A DNA stretch of 64,000 nucleotides from Prorocentrum cordatum (GCA_963575745.1 CAUYUJ010018044.1:1-64000), one strand, 5' to 3'; shown: positions 51,708 through 62,840, counted from the first letter of the stretch. Notes: generated by a model not told the origin, from the sequence alone. A program made the numbers and translations.

Positions 51708-52529
51708 GTAAGGGTGAACCGATTGTGTAGCCGATCCCCTACTCGGTGCGTGGATCAAACCAGGCCTCCAACGACTCGAGCAAGCCCCGTGTGGGAGCCG
51801 AACAAGAAGCCTGCCTTCCGAGGCCGCTCCTGCGCCCTCGGGCCGTCGAGGACCGGGCTCGCTGTGGCGAGCTGGCCCCAGCGATGTGGCCGAGAGATGC
51901 GAGGCAGGCACTTCATAAAGGGGCCCAGGGACAAACGAATGAGAGCGCACGAATCCCAAGATTCACACTCTTTCCCCACATTGTCTGGGTTCTCGTCGCC
52001 CCCCCCCCTTCCCACGTGTTCCCATATTTTCCAGGTGATCGACGATGAATTGTGTCTGTGTTTTTTCCCCTTCTGCACTCAGCCACACCCACCGCCTGGG
52101 GAACCGGCGTCCTGCAATCCCCCCTCGAAATCAAACGCAAGCTTCTCCCGTGACGGGGCGGCGCCCCAGGACGCGGAAATTGGCGGCTGCAAGCACAAGC
52201 ATCGGACCACGTGGGCAGCGTTTCGCGCGTCGACCGACATTGCGCTTGATTTCGAGGGGTTGTAGGACCCCAGCGTGCGCGTGATTTCGAGGAGGGTTTT
52301 GGGACCCCAACGGGCGGCGGATGTGGCTGTGCGTCTGAGCTCCCGGGAGCCCGCATGTCGACCGCCTGCCGAGGTCCGCGAGGATCGATCCCTCAGGCGG
52401 TGGTTCTGGATGTAGAGGCCTCCGATCCACGGCCGACGTGCGTGCTTGCTTCGGTTTGCGACATGATCCCGGATGCTCCTCGATGGTCTTCGTCGAATAA
52501 ATGCACACGTCCAAGCGATGCCAAGAACA
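51708..52529. other. Gene-less stretch
   Basis: Contains the partner dispersed repeat (51916-52070) and a short duplication GATTTCGAGGNG...GGACCCCA near 52245-52310. No gene recognised. Confidence 0.5.
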
Positions 52530-52611
52530 TGCCTACATCGATCCGCATCGTCGAAGCAACGGCGATGCGGCGCGTTCCTCCGACCCCATCTGTTCGGACC
52601 CCATCTAGGCT
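52530..52611. mobile_element. GATGGGGTC foldback, right half only
   Basis: GCGATGCGGCGCG, CCGACCCCATCTGTTCGGAC and CCCATCTAGGC match the right arm of 16175-16379 and 35208-35419; the left arm is absent. Confidence 0.65.
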
Positions 52612-52976
52612 TATAATGTTCCAACGTACTTTAGCCTTGATCACCAGAAAGAACTTCGAGCACCAAGAAGGTACCGAGTTCTGAGGGTTCTCACGTGCCG
52701 GGCCCTGGGAGGCGACACTCGTTCCACACTGCTTCGTCACTTTTCTGTGTGCTCGAACCATTTCTGGGACGTGGTCCCTTGCGCGCCATGGGAGCAGCAC
52801 GAATCTGGGAGGCCTGCGAGCAAGAGAGCTCCCGGGGCCGGGGACGCGACGAGGGCAGGCGCCCTCTGCCCAGTGGGTGGCCCCTCGGGGGGCGCCCTTG
52901 GGGCCTCCCCGGCAGGCCCACGGGGCACGGCGGGCCAATGAGACCCCCGAGTGGCAATATCGCGCGGCGCATGCCG

Positions 52977-53090
52977 AGGAGGAGGAGGAGGAGGAGGAGG
53001 AGGAGGAGGAGGGAAGCAGGATGAGGAGGTGTAGGAGGAGACGGAGGAGGAGGAGAAAGAGGAGGAGGAGCAAGAGGAGGAGCAGGAGAA

Positions 53091-53121
<31 letters not shown>

Positions 53122-53141
53122 GAGGAGGAGGAGTGGTGGTG
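52977..53141. repeat. (GGA)n microsatellite
   Basis: About 165 bp of GGA/GAG repeat. Confidence 0.95.
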
Positions 53142-53439
53142 GGAGTACTCTTGCATCATTGCCTACTCGGTCCATCCTTGGCCACTTTCGTCGGCCAATC
53201 TTGTTCGAAAAGCATTGGCGTGGCCGTTCAAGGCCGTTGCATCCTTACCGCGCATCCTTCTGATACGAGCTGACTGTAGACACGCGTGCACGCAAAGGCC
53301 AACTGCGAACACTTTTGAGGGCACAATTGGGAGCCCACGACTCAAAGAGGAACTGCACACCACAAACATATGAGACCGGAGAAAAAACCCAATCATATTT
53401 TTGCTCGCCCCCCCCCCCAGCACCCCCCAACGACCATCT

Positions 53440-53824
53440 TTCTCTTCCTCCTCTCTTATCCTCATCCTCCTCTTTCTCCTCCGCGTCATTTTCCTTCTCC
53501 TCCTTCTCCTCCTTCTCCTCTCTCTCTACTTCTCCTCCTTCTCCTCTCCTCTCTCTCCTTCTCCATCTTCTCCTCCTTCTCCTCCTCCCCCCCTTTTAGT
53601 TAGAGAGAGAGAGAGAGAGTGAGAGAGAAAGAAAGAGAGAGAAAGAAAAGAGAGAGAGAGAGAGACACACAAAGAGAGAGAGAGAGAGATGGACAGAGAG
53701 ACGGACAGAAGGGGAGAGAGAGAGATGGAGATGGGGGTGAGAGTTAGTTCCTCTCTCATCCTATTCCTCTCTCCTCCTCCTCTCCGCATCTGCGTGAAAG
53801 ACAGAAGGGGAATATAGAGAGAGA

Positions 53825-53855
<31 letters not shown>

Positions 53856-54567
53856 CGAGTATTCCTCGCCTGCTGCGGCCGCTCGTAGTCTTTCTCTCAT
53901 GAGGAAAATGAGGAGGAGGAGGATCTGAGATCTGCTCTTCCTATTGAAGTATGATCACGAGCTTGATCAAACTCAATAGGCGTTCTGTGGATATGGGACC
54001 TGCTCCGTTCCTATTGAAATCCGATTAGAATCCGATTCAATTTGGAATCCTCTGGATCTGGGATCTGCTCCGTTCTTATTGAAATCCGATTAAAGCCCGA
54101 TTCAGTTTGGAATCCTGTGGATCAGGGATCTGCTCCGTTCTTATTTAAATCCTTTCAGGGCCCGGTTTAACTTCAATAAGACTCTTTTGGATTTGAGACG
54201 TGCTCCGTTTCTATTGAAGTTTGCTTAGAACCCCATCCAAATTCAATAGGAATCCTGTCGATCCGGGATCACTTCCATTTCGCATTGAAATCGTACCCGA
54301 TTCCTATTCAATTTCAATCGGAATCTTCTGGATCTGGGATATGATCCATTTCCATTGGAATCATATGATACTCCTATTCGAATTCAATTGGAATCCTCTT
54401 CATATGGGAGATGCTCCTTTTCACTTGAAGTCCTTCTCTTCCTCCTCTTGTACACATGTTTTGGAGAGGGAGAGGGACACAGAGAGAGAGAGAGAGGGAG
54501 AGATAATCAAGGAGGGCTCCCCTCTCTCCTTCTCCTCCTTCTCCTCCTCCTCTTTTAGTGATAGAGT

Positions 54568-54606
<39 letters not shown>

Positions 54607-54789
54607 TGAGAGAGAGAGAGGGAGAGAGAGAAGAGAGAGACAGAGAGAGAGAGAGAGATGGACAGAGAGACGGACAGAAGGGGAGAGAGAGAGAGAGAGA
54701 GAGATTGAGATGGGGGTGAGAGTTAGTTCCTCTCTCATCCTATTCCTGTCTCCTCCTCCTCTCCGCATCTGCGTGAAAGACAAAGGGGA

Positions 54790-54825
<36 letters not shown>

Positions 54826-55470
54826 AGTATTCCTCGCCTGCTGCGGCCGCTCGTACTCTTTCTCTCATGAGGAAAATGAGGAGGAGGAGGATCTGAGATC
54901 TGCTCTTCCTATTGAAATACTATCACGAGCTTGATCAAACTCAATACGCATTCTTTGGATATGGGACCTGCTCCGTTCTCATTGAAATCCGATTAGAATC
55001 CTATTCACATTCATTAGGGATGATCTGGGATCTGCTCCGCTCCTATTGGCATCCGATCATGGCCCTATTCACATTCAATAGGAATCCTTTATGTTTGGGA
55101 CGTGCTCCGTTTCTATTGAAGTTTGCTTAGAGCCATCCAAATTCAATGGGAATCCTCTTGATCTTGGATCACTTCCATCCATTTCCCAGTGACATCGTAT
55201 CCGATTTGTATTCAAATTCAACAAGAATCCTCTGGATCTGGGATGTGCTCCGTTTCCATTGGAATCGCATGAGAATCCTATTCGAATTCAATAGGAATCC
55301 TCATGATCTGGGATCTGCTCCACTTGAAATCCTGCTCTTCCTCTTCTTGTACACATGTTTTTGGGAAGGAAAGAAACAGAGAGAGAGAGTCGGGGAGAGC
55401 TCCTCTCTCTCCTCCCCCTCCTCCTCCTCTACTTCCTCCTCCTCCTCCTCCTCCTCCTCCTCTTCTTTTA
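53440..55470. repeat. ~970 bp tandem duplication of CTC/GA tracts plus 65-71 bp units
   Basis: Order in each half: CTC tract, (GAGA)n tract, a CTCTCATGAGGAAAATGAGG block (about 53895 and 54863), then tandem units with GGGATCTGCTCCGTT-like cores. Cores near 53993, 54058, 54124, 54193, 54264, 54334 and 54404 in the first half; six in the second (about 54961-55307). Units contain CCTATTGAA and TTCAATAGG. No gene. Confidence 0.9.
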
Positions 55471-55494
55471 CTTAGAAAGAGAAAGGAGAGAGGG

Positions 55495-55499
55495 GAGTG

Positions 55500-55555
<56 letters not shown>

Positions 55556-55865
55556 GACGACGACGACGATGACGGGAGAGTCTTTTTCTGAAAAGGGGAG
55601 TTCCGGAGCCTCTGCAACATCCTCCTCCTCCTCCTCCTCTTCCTCGTTTTCCTCCCCCTTCATGATCATTTTCTTTCATTCCTCATCGTATCACTCCTCC
55701 TCCGTTCGTGGCGGATTTGTTAAAATATTCCCTTTGCGGCGGCCTTGCCAAAAGATTCCTTTTGAGGCGGTCGCGCATAAGGATTCCCTTTGTGGTGGCT
55801 CTACAAAAGGATCAACATGATTACTTGCTTAAAAGCATTAAAAGGTAATGCTTTCTTATGAGGAC
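55495..55865. repeat. (TA)n/(GA)n/(CGA)n run and ~29 bp tandem repeat
   Basis: TATATATATAGAGAGAGA then CGACGACGACGA at 55500-55570; (CTC)n near 55620; then about three and a half units of AAAATATTCCCTTTGCGGCG-like sequence at 55730-55815. Confidence 0.8.
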
Positions 55866-56757
55866 CATGTGAAAACACAGATATTCAAGATATGTTTGAA
55901 GGTTATGGTAAGGAAACCTTGTGAAAACAGAGCTATTCCAAATATGTTTGAAGGTTTTGGTAAGTAAACCCTGTAAACAACACAGGTATCCGATATATGT
56001 TTGAAGGTTTCGGTAAGGAAACATTGTGAACACACAAGTATTCCAGATATGTTTGAAGGTGCTGGTAAGGAATCCATGTGAAAACACAGGTATTCCATAT
56101 TCTACTGTTTTCTGGAGACCGACGCGCTACAAGGAGGTTGGGGGAGCAGGAGGAGGAGGGGTGCCCGTCGCCAGAAAAGAAAAACACAATAACTATGGAA
56201 TCCATGTGTTTTCACATGGCATGGTGAAGTGGGCGAGGAGGAGGATGAGGAGGAGGAGGAGGAGGAGGATGGGGGAGGAGGATGAGTAGGAGGAGTAGGG
56301 GGAGGAACACCAGCAGCAGCACCATCAGCAGCATCAGCAGCAGCCTTACAACGGGCTGTTTCTGAAGGAAACCCTGTGGGAACACAGCTACTCCTGATAT
56401 GCTTGCAAGTTTAGGCAAGGAAACCCTTTGAAAACACAGATAATCCTAATATTGAAGGTTTTGGTAAGGAAACCCGGTGAAAACACAGATAACCCAGATG
56501 ATTTTAAAGGTTTTGGTAAGAACCATGCGAAAACACAGATAATCCTGATAACTCTTGGTGTTTGAAGACGGGCGTCCCTCCTCCTCCTCCTGCGCCCCCC
56601 AGCCTTGTTGCAGCGCGCCCATATCCCGAAAACTTGAACATATCAGGATTATCTATGTTTTCACAAGGTTTCCGTACCAAAACCTTTAACATTAGCTGGG
56701 CGATCTGTGTTTCCACAAGGTTTCCTTACCAAAACCTTCAACGTTATCTGGATTATC

Positions 56758-56804
<47 letters not shown>

Positions 56805-57092
56805 CACAGGGTTTCCTTACGAAGAGTTGTCCAAATATCAGGAATATCTGTATTTTTCACAGGTGTTCTTGCCTGGCGCATTGTCACTGGGGGGGGGGGG
56901 GCGTGGAGCTGGTGACGGAGCAGGGAGAGGGACGCCCGCCTTCAAAAAAACAAGAACTATCAGGATTATCTGTGTTTTCACAAGGTTTCCTTACCACAAC
57001 CTGTAACATTATCTGGATTATCTGTGTTTTCACCGGGTTTCCTTACCAACACCTTCAACATTATCTGGATTATCTATGTTTTCACAGGGTCT
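55866..57092. repeat. ~58 bp repeat family in both orientations
   Basis: Units GGTTTTGGTAAGGAAACCC...GTGAAAACACAGATAATCC run forward at 55866-56098 and 56345-56545, and as reverse complement at 56640-56825 and 56960-57092. A GGA tract (56225-56310) and unrelated C-rich spacers separate the blocks. Confidence 0.9.
56760..56804. repeat. Pure T45 homopolymer
   Basis: 45 uninterrupted T bases where sister repeat units have GTGTTTTCACAGG; interpreted as expansion of that TTTT. Confidence 0.95.
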
Positions 57093-57230
57093 CTGGGCCA
57101 ACACCTGGCAATCAACCTCTCCCTGAAAAGGAAGGAGGAGGAGGAGGAGGAGGAGACGATCAATATTGGATTTGCGGTTTTGGTGGTTTGGGGGGTGCGG
57201 GGGGGGGCGACCATATTTTTGTTGGGGCAA

Positions 57231-57618
57231 TGGGGCTATATGGGCTGTATGGCTATAGGGGTATAGTGATATAGAGCTATTGGGCTATTGGGCTATAGGG
57301 GCTATAGAACCTTAGGGCTATGGGGCTATAGGGCTATAGAGCTATAGGGCTAGGGCTCTATAGCTATAGGGCTCTAGGGCTCTAGGGCTATAGGGCCATA
57401 GTGCTATACGGCTGTAGGGCTATAGGGCTATAGGGCTACTGGGCCATTGGGTTATTGGGCACCCCCGGGCACCTGGGCAACCCCGGGCACCCGGGCCCGG
57501 CCACCGAAATCAGCCACGCACCTCACCAGCCACCCGGGCACCCGGGCACCGCCGGGCACCCGGGCACCCGGGCACCCGGGCCCAGCCACCGACATCGGCG
57601 ACAAACCTCACCTAACCC
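57231..57618 (-). repeat. CCCTATAG array, copy 3 (inverted)
   Basis: GGGCTATAG octamers (57231-57450), then GGGCACCC repeats (57455-57582), then GCCGATGTCGG-like and CCTCACCTAACCC. On the minus strand this gives the same order as copies 1 and 2: GGTTAGGTGAGGTTTG, CGCCGAT, GGGTGCCC units, CCCTATAG units. Confidence 0.85.
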
Positions 57619-57745
57619 TTTAATCCGCTAGGACCCCTACAGAGGCAAGCTCTGATTGGGGAACAAGCATACGATCTCTTCGACCTCCTGGGCAAGAAAC
57701 CCGCATGCAACACGGGCTCCCGGATGTGCCACCAATCGCAAACAC

Positions 57746-57934
57746 CTCCATCAACTATTCGATCCTTGGCGACGTACTCCAACCACGTGGTGCCGGACTT
57801 GGGCTCGCCGTTCAGGATGATGGTCACGTTCTTGTGGCCCAGGCTCTTGGCCGCCGTCTTCCTGCCGAAAGGCCACATGTCTTGACTCTGGGCGCCCAGC
57901 GTCAGGGGTTCGGAGACGGTTTTGGCGCCTTGGG
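57746..57934 (-). CDS. Sulfotransferase exon with PAPS 5'-phosphosulfate loop
   Basis: A 189 bp exon bounded by a strong acceptor (CCTTTTTTCTCTTCAG) and a donor GGAG|GTGTTT. Reads QGAKTVSEPLTLGAQSQDMW and then NVTIILNGEPKSGTTWLEYV; PKSGTTW is the family's PAPS-binding P-loop-like motif. The exon ends in phase 1. It lies 237 bp downstream of the methyltransferase stop on the same strand. It may be the N-terminal part of the sulfotransferase at 43.6-44.6 kb, across a ~13 kb intron full of repeats, or a separate gene whose remaining exons lie between; phases at the best acceptors of 44122-44573 do not match directly, so a further exon may be missing. Confidence 0.75.
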
Positions 57935-58171
57935 CTGAAGAGAAAAAAGGGAGACCGATGAGGCGAATAGGATGTAGCGTCGCCCAGGGAGACTGGACCC
58001 TTTCACTGGGTTTGGTTCAGCATCCAGAATAAGTTTTGGAGAGCCCCAGGGCCCCCTGTAAGGGCCCCCTGGGCCGAAAATTGTCAAAAGCTGCTCGTCG
58101 TGTTAGTGCACATCGCGAGGGGGTCTGAAGAGGAGAAGGAGGATGAGCATGAGCCCTGAACGCTTCCTGGC

Positions 58172-59785
58172 CTAGTGGCGCAGGAACACCGCCACGGACT
58201 CCCTGATCCAGCTGACCTCCGACGCTGCCCGCGCAGCCCGGGTCAGGGTCTCGTCCTGCCTCAGGCCCGTCGCCCTCTCGATGGCCTCCCTGGACTCCAC
58301 GGCGGACTTGGTGTTGACGTGGCCCACAGCGGGTGTATCTGGCAACGCCCAGCTCGCCACAAGTGCACGCCCCGAATGCCTGCCGAGGTTGCGCAGTGCA
58401 GGGGCCTCGCCCTGCTTGGAGATGTGCTCCAAGACCTCCAGGCACAGGGACACGTCGCACTGCCCGACGTCCAGGGAAGGATCCACCAAGTTGGCGTGCC
58501 TCACGCGGCCCTGCGTGTGCTGCTCGATTCCCGGGGCCGCATCGTAGGCGTGGGCCGTCACCAGACCAGTGTCGTTCAGCCACGCCGCGTAGCGCCCGAC
58601 GAATGCGCCCAGGTCGCAGACGCGGTCCCCCTTGCGGAGCACCTCGGCCAGCATGAAGCGCAGCAGCCCACGGTCGGGCTCCGCCGAGTCGAACGCAGCG
58701 CCCATGTACATCGCCTCGCGCGCCAGGAGTCCGTACTCCTGCTCGGCGCCCTCCTCCAGCTCCGTCGGCAACAGCCGCAACGCCTCTGCCTGGCCGCGCT
58801 GGTCACGCAAGAGCTGGACGTGGACCGGCAGCTGGAGCAGGCGCCAGACGAGCCAATGCGCCTGCTCGCTCACCTCGGAGGCCATCCTGCTGAACATGGA
58901 GTGCCAACCGTGGCGGCCCTCTACCAAGCTCTTTGTGGCCAAATTCCAGCGGAGCGCCCGCAACTGTCTCTCCACCACGTCTCGGTGCTCCAGGGCAGCC
59001 ACCACCGCTTTCCGGATCTCCTGGCCGACAGGGGTCCCGAGGCAGGCCGCGAGGCGGGGGTTGTAGTCCATTCGCTCGAGCACGGCCAGGAAGAAGCCGA
59101 GCAGCTCGTCCACCAAGCGATTGGCGGCGAGAGCGTGGCCACTCCGGGGCGGCGCGCGCGACTGCCACAGCAGCTGCGGAGCCTGTGCGGAATTGGCGAG
59201 CTCTGCGGCCCGCAGCTTCGTCTGCAGCTCTTGCAGCCTCTTCTGAGCTTGCACCACGGCGCGCTGCAACAGAGGCATCAGGGTCTGGAAGCAGAGCTCC
59301 GGGTCGGCCGTCTCGCAAGTCGGCCGCCCGGGCGTGATCCCCACTGTGCAGGCCTGCCCCGTGGCGCTCCGCAGCGGCGCCTTGAAGCACGGCCCGCCTC
59401 CGCACTCGAGCAACATCTCGCGGCTGGCGCTGAGATGGTCTCCGAACAGAGCCAACACGTCCGCGTCCAGCAGGGCGCCGTGCAGGGACCCGGCACCGAG
59501 ACGGAAATCCGCCATCGACTCGTTCAGCGTGTTCTTCGCGTGCCTCCTGTGTGGCACGTGATACGTCGCTGGCTTGACCATAGCGGAGATCAAGCTACGC
59601 CAACCCCGAACATCATCCGCGGCGAGCGCGAAGATCTCGGGTGCCGCCTCTGCGAAGCCCGCGGCCTCGGCAGCTCTCTGCCGCTCTGCCTCCGCGGTGG
59701 CCACGCCCCAGCGCAGCGCCAGGCACACGGCCGCGCAGGGCAGCCCCCGGCGTGCGCCAGTGCGGGCACGGGCGCGCTGCGGCAT
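58172..59785 (-). CDS. SAM-dependent methyltransferase-domain protein (537 aa)
   Basis: The C-terminal ~150 residues form a class I methyltransferase: motif I RVCDLGAFVGRY (D391, G393), an acidic residue in HAYDA (D415) for the SAM ribose, and motif IV CDVSLCLEVLEHI (D444-I455). The ~330 residues before it are mostly helical (LQRAVVQAQKRLQELQTKLR) and not recognised; C-rich GGGPCFKAPLRSATGQACTV may be a disulphide region. Start chosen at 59785: the first residues MPQRARARTGARRGLPCAAV are signal-peptide-like, and upstream the frame runs into (GAG)n-encoded poly-Leu. No intron is needed. The substrate is unknown. Same strand as the adjoining sulfotransferase exon, so a fused transcript is possible but unproven. 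Confidence 0.75.
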   Translation of the reverse strand: MPQRARARTGARRGLPCAAVCLALRWGVATAEAERQRAAEAAGFAEAAPEIFALAADDVRGWRSLISAMVKPATYHVPHRRHAKNTLNESMADFRLGAGSLHGALLDADVLALFGDHLSASREMLLECGGGPCFKAPLRSATGQACTVGITPGRPTCETADPELCFQTLMPLLQRAVVQAQKRLQELQTKLRAAELANSAQAPQLLWQSRAPPRSGHALAANRLVDELLGFFLAVLERMDYNPRLAACLGTPVGQEIRKAVVAALEHRDVVERQLRALRWNLATKSLVEGRHGWHSMFSRMASEVSEQAHWLVWRLLQLPVHVQLLRDQRGQAEALRLLPTELEEGAEQEYGLLAREAMYMGAAFDSAEPDRGLLRFMLAEVLRKGDRVCDLGAFVGRYAAWLNDTGLVTAHAYDAAPGIEQHTQGRVRHANLVDPSLDVGQCDVSLCLEVLEHISKQGEAPALRNLGRHSGRALVASWALPDTPAVGHVNTKSAVESREAIERATGLRQDETLTRAARAASEVSWIRESVAVFLRH

Positions 59786-59907
59786 GCGAGCCCGCGCGGT
59801 GCCGTCTCGCTGCTGTGGTTGGCAAGAGGGCGGAGGGTGGAGGCAGCGACAAGCCGAACCTTCGGTCACGACGGCTTGGCCAAAGAAGCTACGGACAGGG
59901 AGGAGCA

Positions 59908-59979
59908 TGAGGAGGAGGAGGAGGAGGAGGAGGAGGAGGAGGAGGAGGAGGAGGAGGAGGAGGAGGAGGAGGAGGAGGA
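59908..59979. repeat. (GGA)n microsatellite
   Basis: Pure GGA repeat about 120 bp upstream of the methyltransferase start. Confidence 0.95.
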
Positions 59980-60404
59980 TTGCCTCCGTCTTCAAAATCG
60001 CCCAAAGACCTCTCTTGGAATGCATTCTGACAAGAACATCGCGGAGGGAAACCGGTCGTGGCAATGATAATCCTCCCAGAGGCCACCAAAGGAAGACAAT
60101 ACAAACGGTCAAACACATAAATTTCCTTGACCCTCGTAGTCGACCAGCAACAGAAGGAGGAGGAAAAGGAGGGGGAGAGGAGGAGGAATAACGCAACAGG
60201 CATCATACCTAATGTTAGTCTACAGTTCAAACAAGAGGACGAGGAGGAGATAGTCGGAGGGCGCCGACATCCTGGCAAAGCCATTCTGGGTCCAAGATCG
60301 GTGTCAACGTATCCCTGACAAGGCCGGGAGAGCGTACACAAAGATCCTGGGCCCAGAATCAGCCTCGCCATGATCGGTGAAGTTGTAAAGTTGGCGCTCT
60401 TCTC

Positions 60405-60601
60405 AGGGGAGGAGGACGAGAAAGGAGGAGGAGGTGGAGGAGTAGGAGTACGAGGCGGAGGAGGAGAAGGAGGAGGAGGAGGAGGAAAACGAAAGAGGAG
60501 GAGGAGGAGGAGCGACCTGGGGAGGAGGAGGAGGGGAGGAGGAGGAGGAGGAGGAGAGGAGGAGGAGGAGGAGGAGGAGGAGGAGGAGGAGGGGGAGGGG
60601 G
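60405..60601. repeat. (GGA)n microsatellite
   Basis: About 200 bp of GGA/GAG repeat with minor interruptions. Confidence 0.95.
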
Positions 60602-61216
60602 AGCAGGAGTAGGAGTTGGATGTGGACGGGGAGGAGAAGGAGGGGTGAGGGGGCGGATAGGGGAGGGGGAGGAAGGAGGGGATGGCATGGGATAATAGGA
60701 GGGCTGTCGGCGGCGTGGAGGGCGGCGTGGCGGCCGACGATGACCCCGATGCTTACAGCCTCCCTCTTTCTCCTTCTCCTGGTGGTGGCGGTGCCTGTGG
60801 TCACGGTTGCTCGCAACCGACTCTCTGACGTTTTGTTCGCTCGTCTCGCGCCCGGGCCCTTCTGACCCTGACGCGTTACCAGGCTGTGCCAGCTCTCTGC
60901 GCAGGCCGGGTCAAGCAAACCAGCTCACGGCCCCCAAGAGGCCCTCAAGAGATCCCGGCAAACCCAACAGGATGCTCCACGGGGCCCCCCAAAGGCCCCA
61001 GGAGGGCCCAAAAAGGCCGCCTAGAGGTCCCCGAGAGGCCTCCCAAGAGACCCCAAGGAGCCTTCGAGAGAGGCGTCCCAAGAGACCCGAGAGGCGTCTT
61101 GTTCGCAACCCAGTTTGGTCCCAACAGTGACCCAAGAAGCCGTCGAGAGCCTCCTCCTCCCCCTCCTCCTCGTCCTCCTCCTCCCCTATCGAGCCCCTTA
61201 CCCTCCTTCTCGCCCG
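60602..61216. other. Gene-less stretch with minisatellite
   Basis: CCCCAAGAGGCCC-type units at about 60925-61110, then CTC-rich DNA. No gene recognised. Confidence 0.6.
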
Positions 61217-61283
61217 CCATGGGTACACCAACATATCGCAACAGTCATACAATATGGGCCAGCGGAGTGAGCGAAGCGATGAA
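61217..61283 (+). repeat. ~67 bp direct repeat, copy 1
   Basis: CCATGGGTACACCAACAT through AGCGGAGTGAGCGAAGCGAT; about 85% identical to 62911-62978. The pair flanks the 61.3-62.8 kb minisatellite element. Confidence 0.85.
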
Positions 61284-61332
61284 TTTCGCTGGCCTAACGG
61301 GCCAAAGGCGTGCTAGAATATCTGGTGAGAAT

Positions 61333-62840
61333 CCCACCAGCCCTTTAGGACGTAGGTAGTTTGGGGTGTTTCCTCTTCCACCCCCTTCTTCCCCTTCGGG
61401 GAGGGGTTTACCCCTCCCCCTATCCCGCCCCTGGGCCTGGACGGGGCGTTCCGCGGGTCGCTGGAGCGTTCAAAACGGCCTCGGCGAGGAAGCCAAAATC
61501 ATTGTTTTTACTATAGTTTTGGCCCCATTTTGGCCTCTTGGGGGGGCAACGCTAATTGAGGGCAGCCCCCTCTTTGATCGATCTCCTCCGAGATGGCCCC
61601 GCGAGCGCTCCCAAGGCTCCCAGGGGTGCCCCAAGAGGGCCCCAAGAGGTGGCCAGGAGGCCCCTAAGAGGCCCCCAAGAGGCCCCCAGGATGCCCCCAA
61701 GAGGATCCCCAGAGACCTCCAAGAGGCCCCAAGAGGCCCCCCAGAGGCACCCACGACGCTCCAAGAGGCCTCGGCGAGAATGCCACAATCATTGATTTTA
61801 CTAAGGTTTTGGCCACATTTTGGCCTCCTGGGGGGGGGGGGCGCTGCTTGAGATGACTCCAACAGCGCCTGGGAGAGCCCAAGATGACCTCTAAGATGGC
61901 TCAATATATCCCAAGATGCCGCAAGATGGCTCCCATGATGCTCCAAGAGGCCCCAAGACCGCTCCAAGACGGCTCCAAGTGGCCAAAGAGCCCCCCAGAA
62001 GGCCCCGCAGAGGCCCAAATCCTTGTAAAACATTCGGGAACTCAATGTTTTTGGCTTTCTCGCCTGTTCGGTTCCGATGGCCATCCGAGGCCTCAAGATG
62101 GCTCCAAGATGGCCCAAGAGGGCTCTAAGAGCGCTCCCACGGCTCCCAAGAGCGCTTCAAGAGGGCCCCAAGAGGCGCCCAGGAGGCTCCAGGAGGCCCC
62201 AAGAGGCGCCCAAGAGGCCTCCAAGAGGCTCCCAAGAGACCCCCAAGAGGCCCCAAGAAGCTCTCCGAGGCACCCAAGACGCTCTAAGAGGCGTCCGGGA
62301 CCGCCAAGAGGCCCCCAAGACGCTCCAAGAGGCCTCCACTGGGGGACCCTTCCTCTGTGTGCTGCCCACTTCCCTGATCGAGGCAATTCCTCTGGGCATC
62401 GCTTCTGGTCACGGCAGGTCGGGGTCCCGGCGGGTCAGGGTCACGGATGCAGGAACTCCTGGGCGCGGCCCTGGGGGCCCCTGGAGCGCCCCAGGAACGT
62501 CCCAAGGAGACGCCAAGTATGTGGCAGGCCCCATGGCCTCAGGTTAAGAGCGTTCCAAGATGGCCGAACTTGTTTTCAAGACGGCCCAGGAGGCGCCCAA
62601 GACGCCGCCCCAGGAGGGCACTCAGAGGATCCCAAGAGGGCCAGAAGAGATCAAGTTCATTGATTTTGCTTAGACTTTTGAAAGATTTTGGCGTTACCGC
62701 CTATTCAAGCTTCCAACCGCTCAGGACGGCCCAAGAGGCCTCCAATATCGCCGCAAGTCAGCCCCAGATGCTCCAAGGACGGCCCCAAAGACAGCCCAAG
62801 AGAGTCCCAAGATAGCCCAAGAGGCCTCCCCAGAGGGCTC
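61333..62840 (+). mobile_element. Composite TIR-minisatellite element, copy D (right end not found)
   Basis: Left end CCCACCAGCCC at 61333-61343; leader GTAGGTAGTTTGGGGTG, CCCCTTCGGGGAGGGGTTTA, TTTGATCGATCTCCTCCGAG (about 61572), and long CCCCAAGAGGCCC minisatellite. A block (ATTGNTTTTACTANNGTTTTGG then CATTTTGGCCTC) occurs twice, at about 61500 and 61790, and once in copy F. No GGGCTGGTGGG right end was found before 62900. Confidence 0.6.

Noticed and set aside
59786-60196. N-terminal extension of the methyltransferase including poly-Leu
   Set aside because: It is encoded by the (GGA)n microsatellite on the opposite strand; a signal-peptide-like start exists downstream at 59785.
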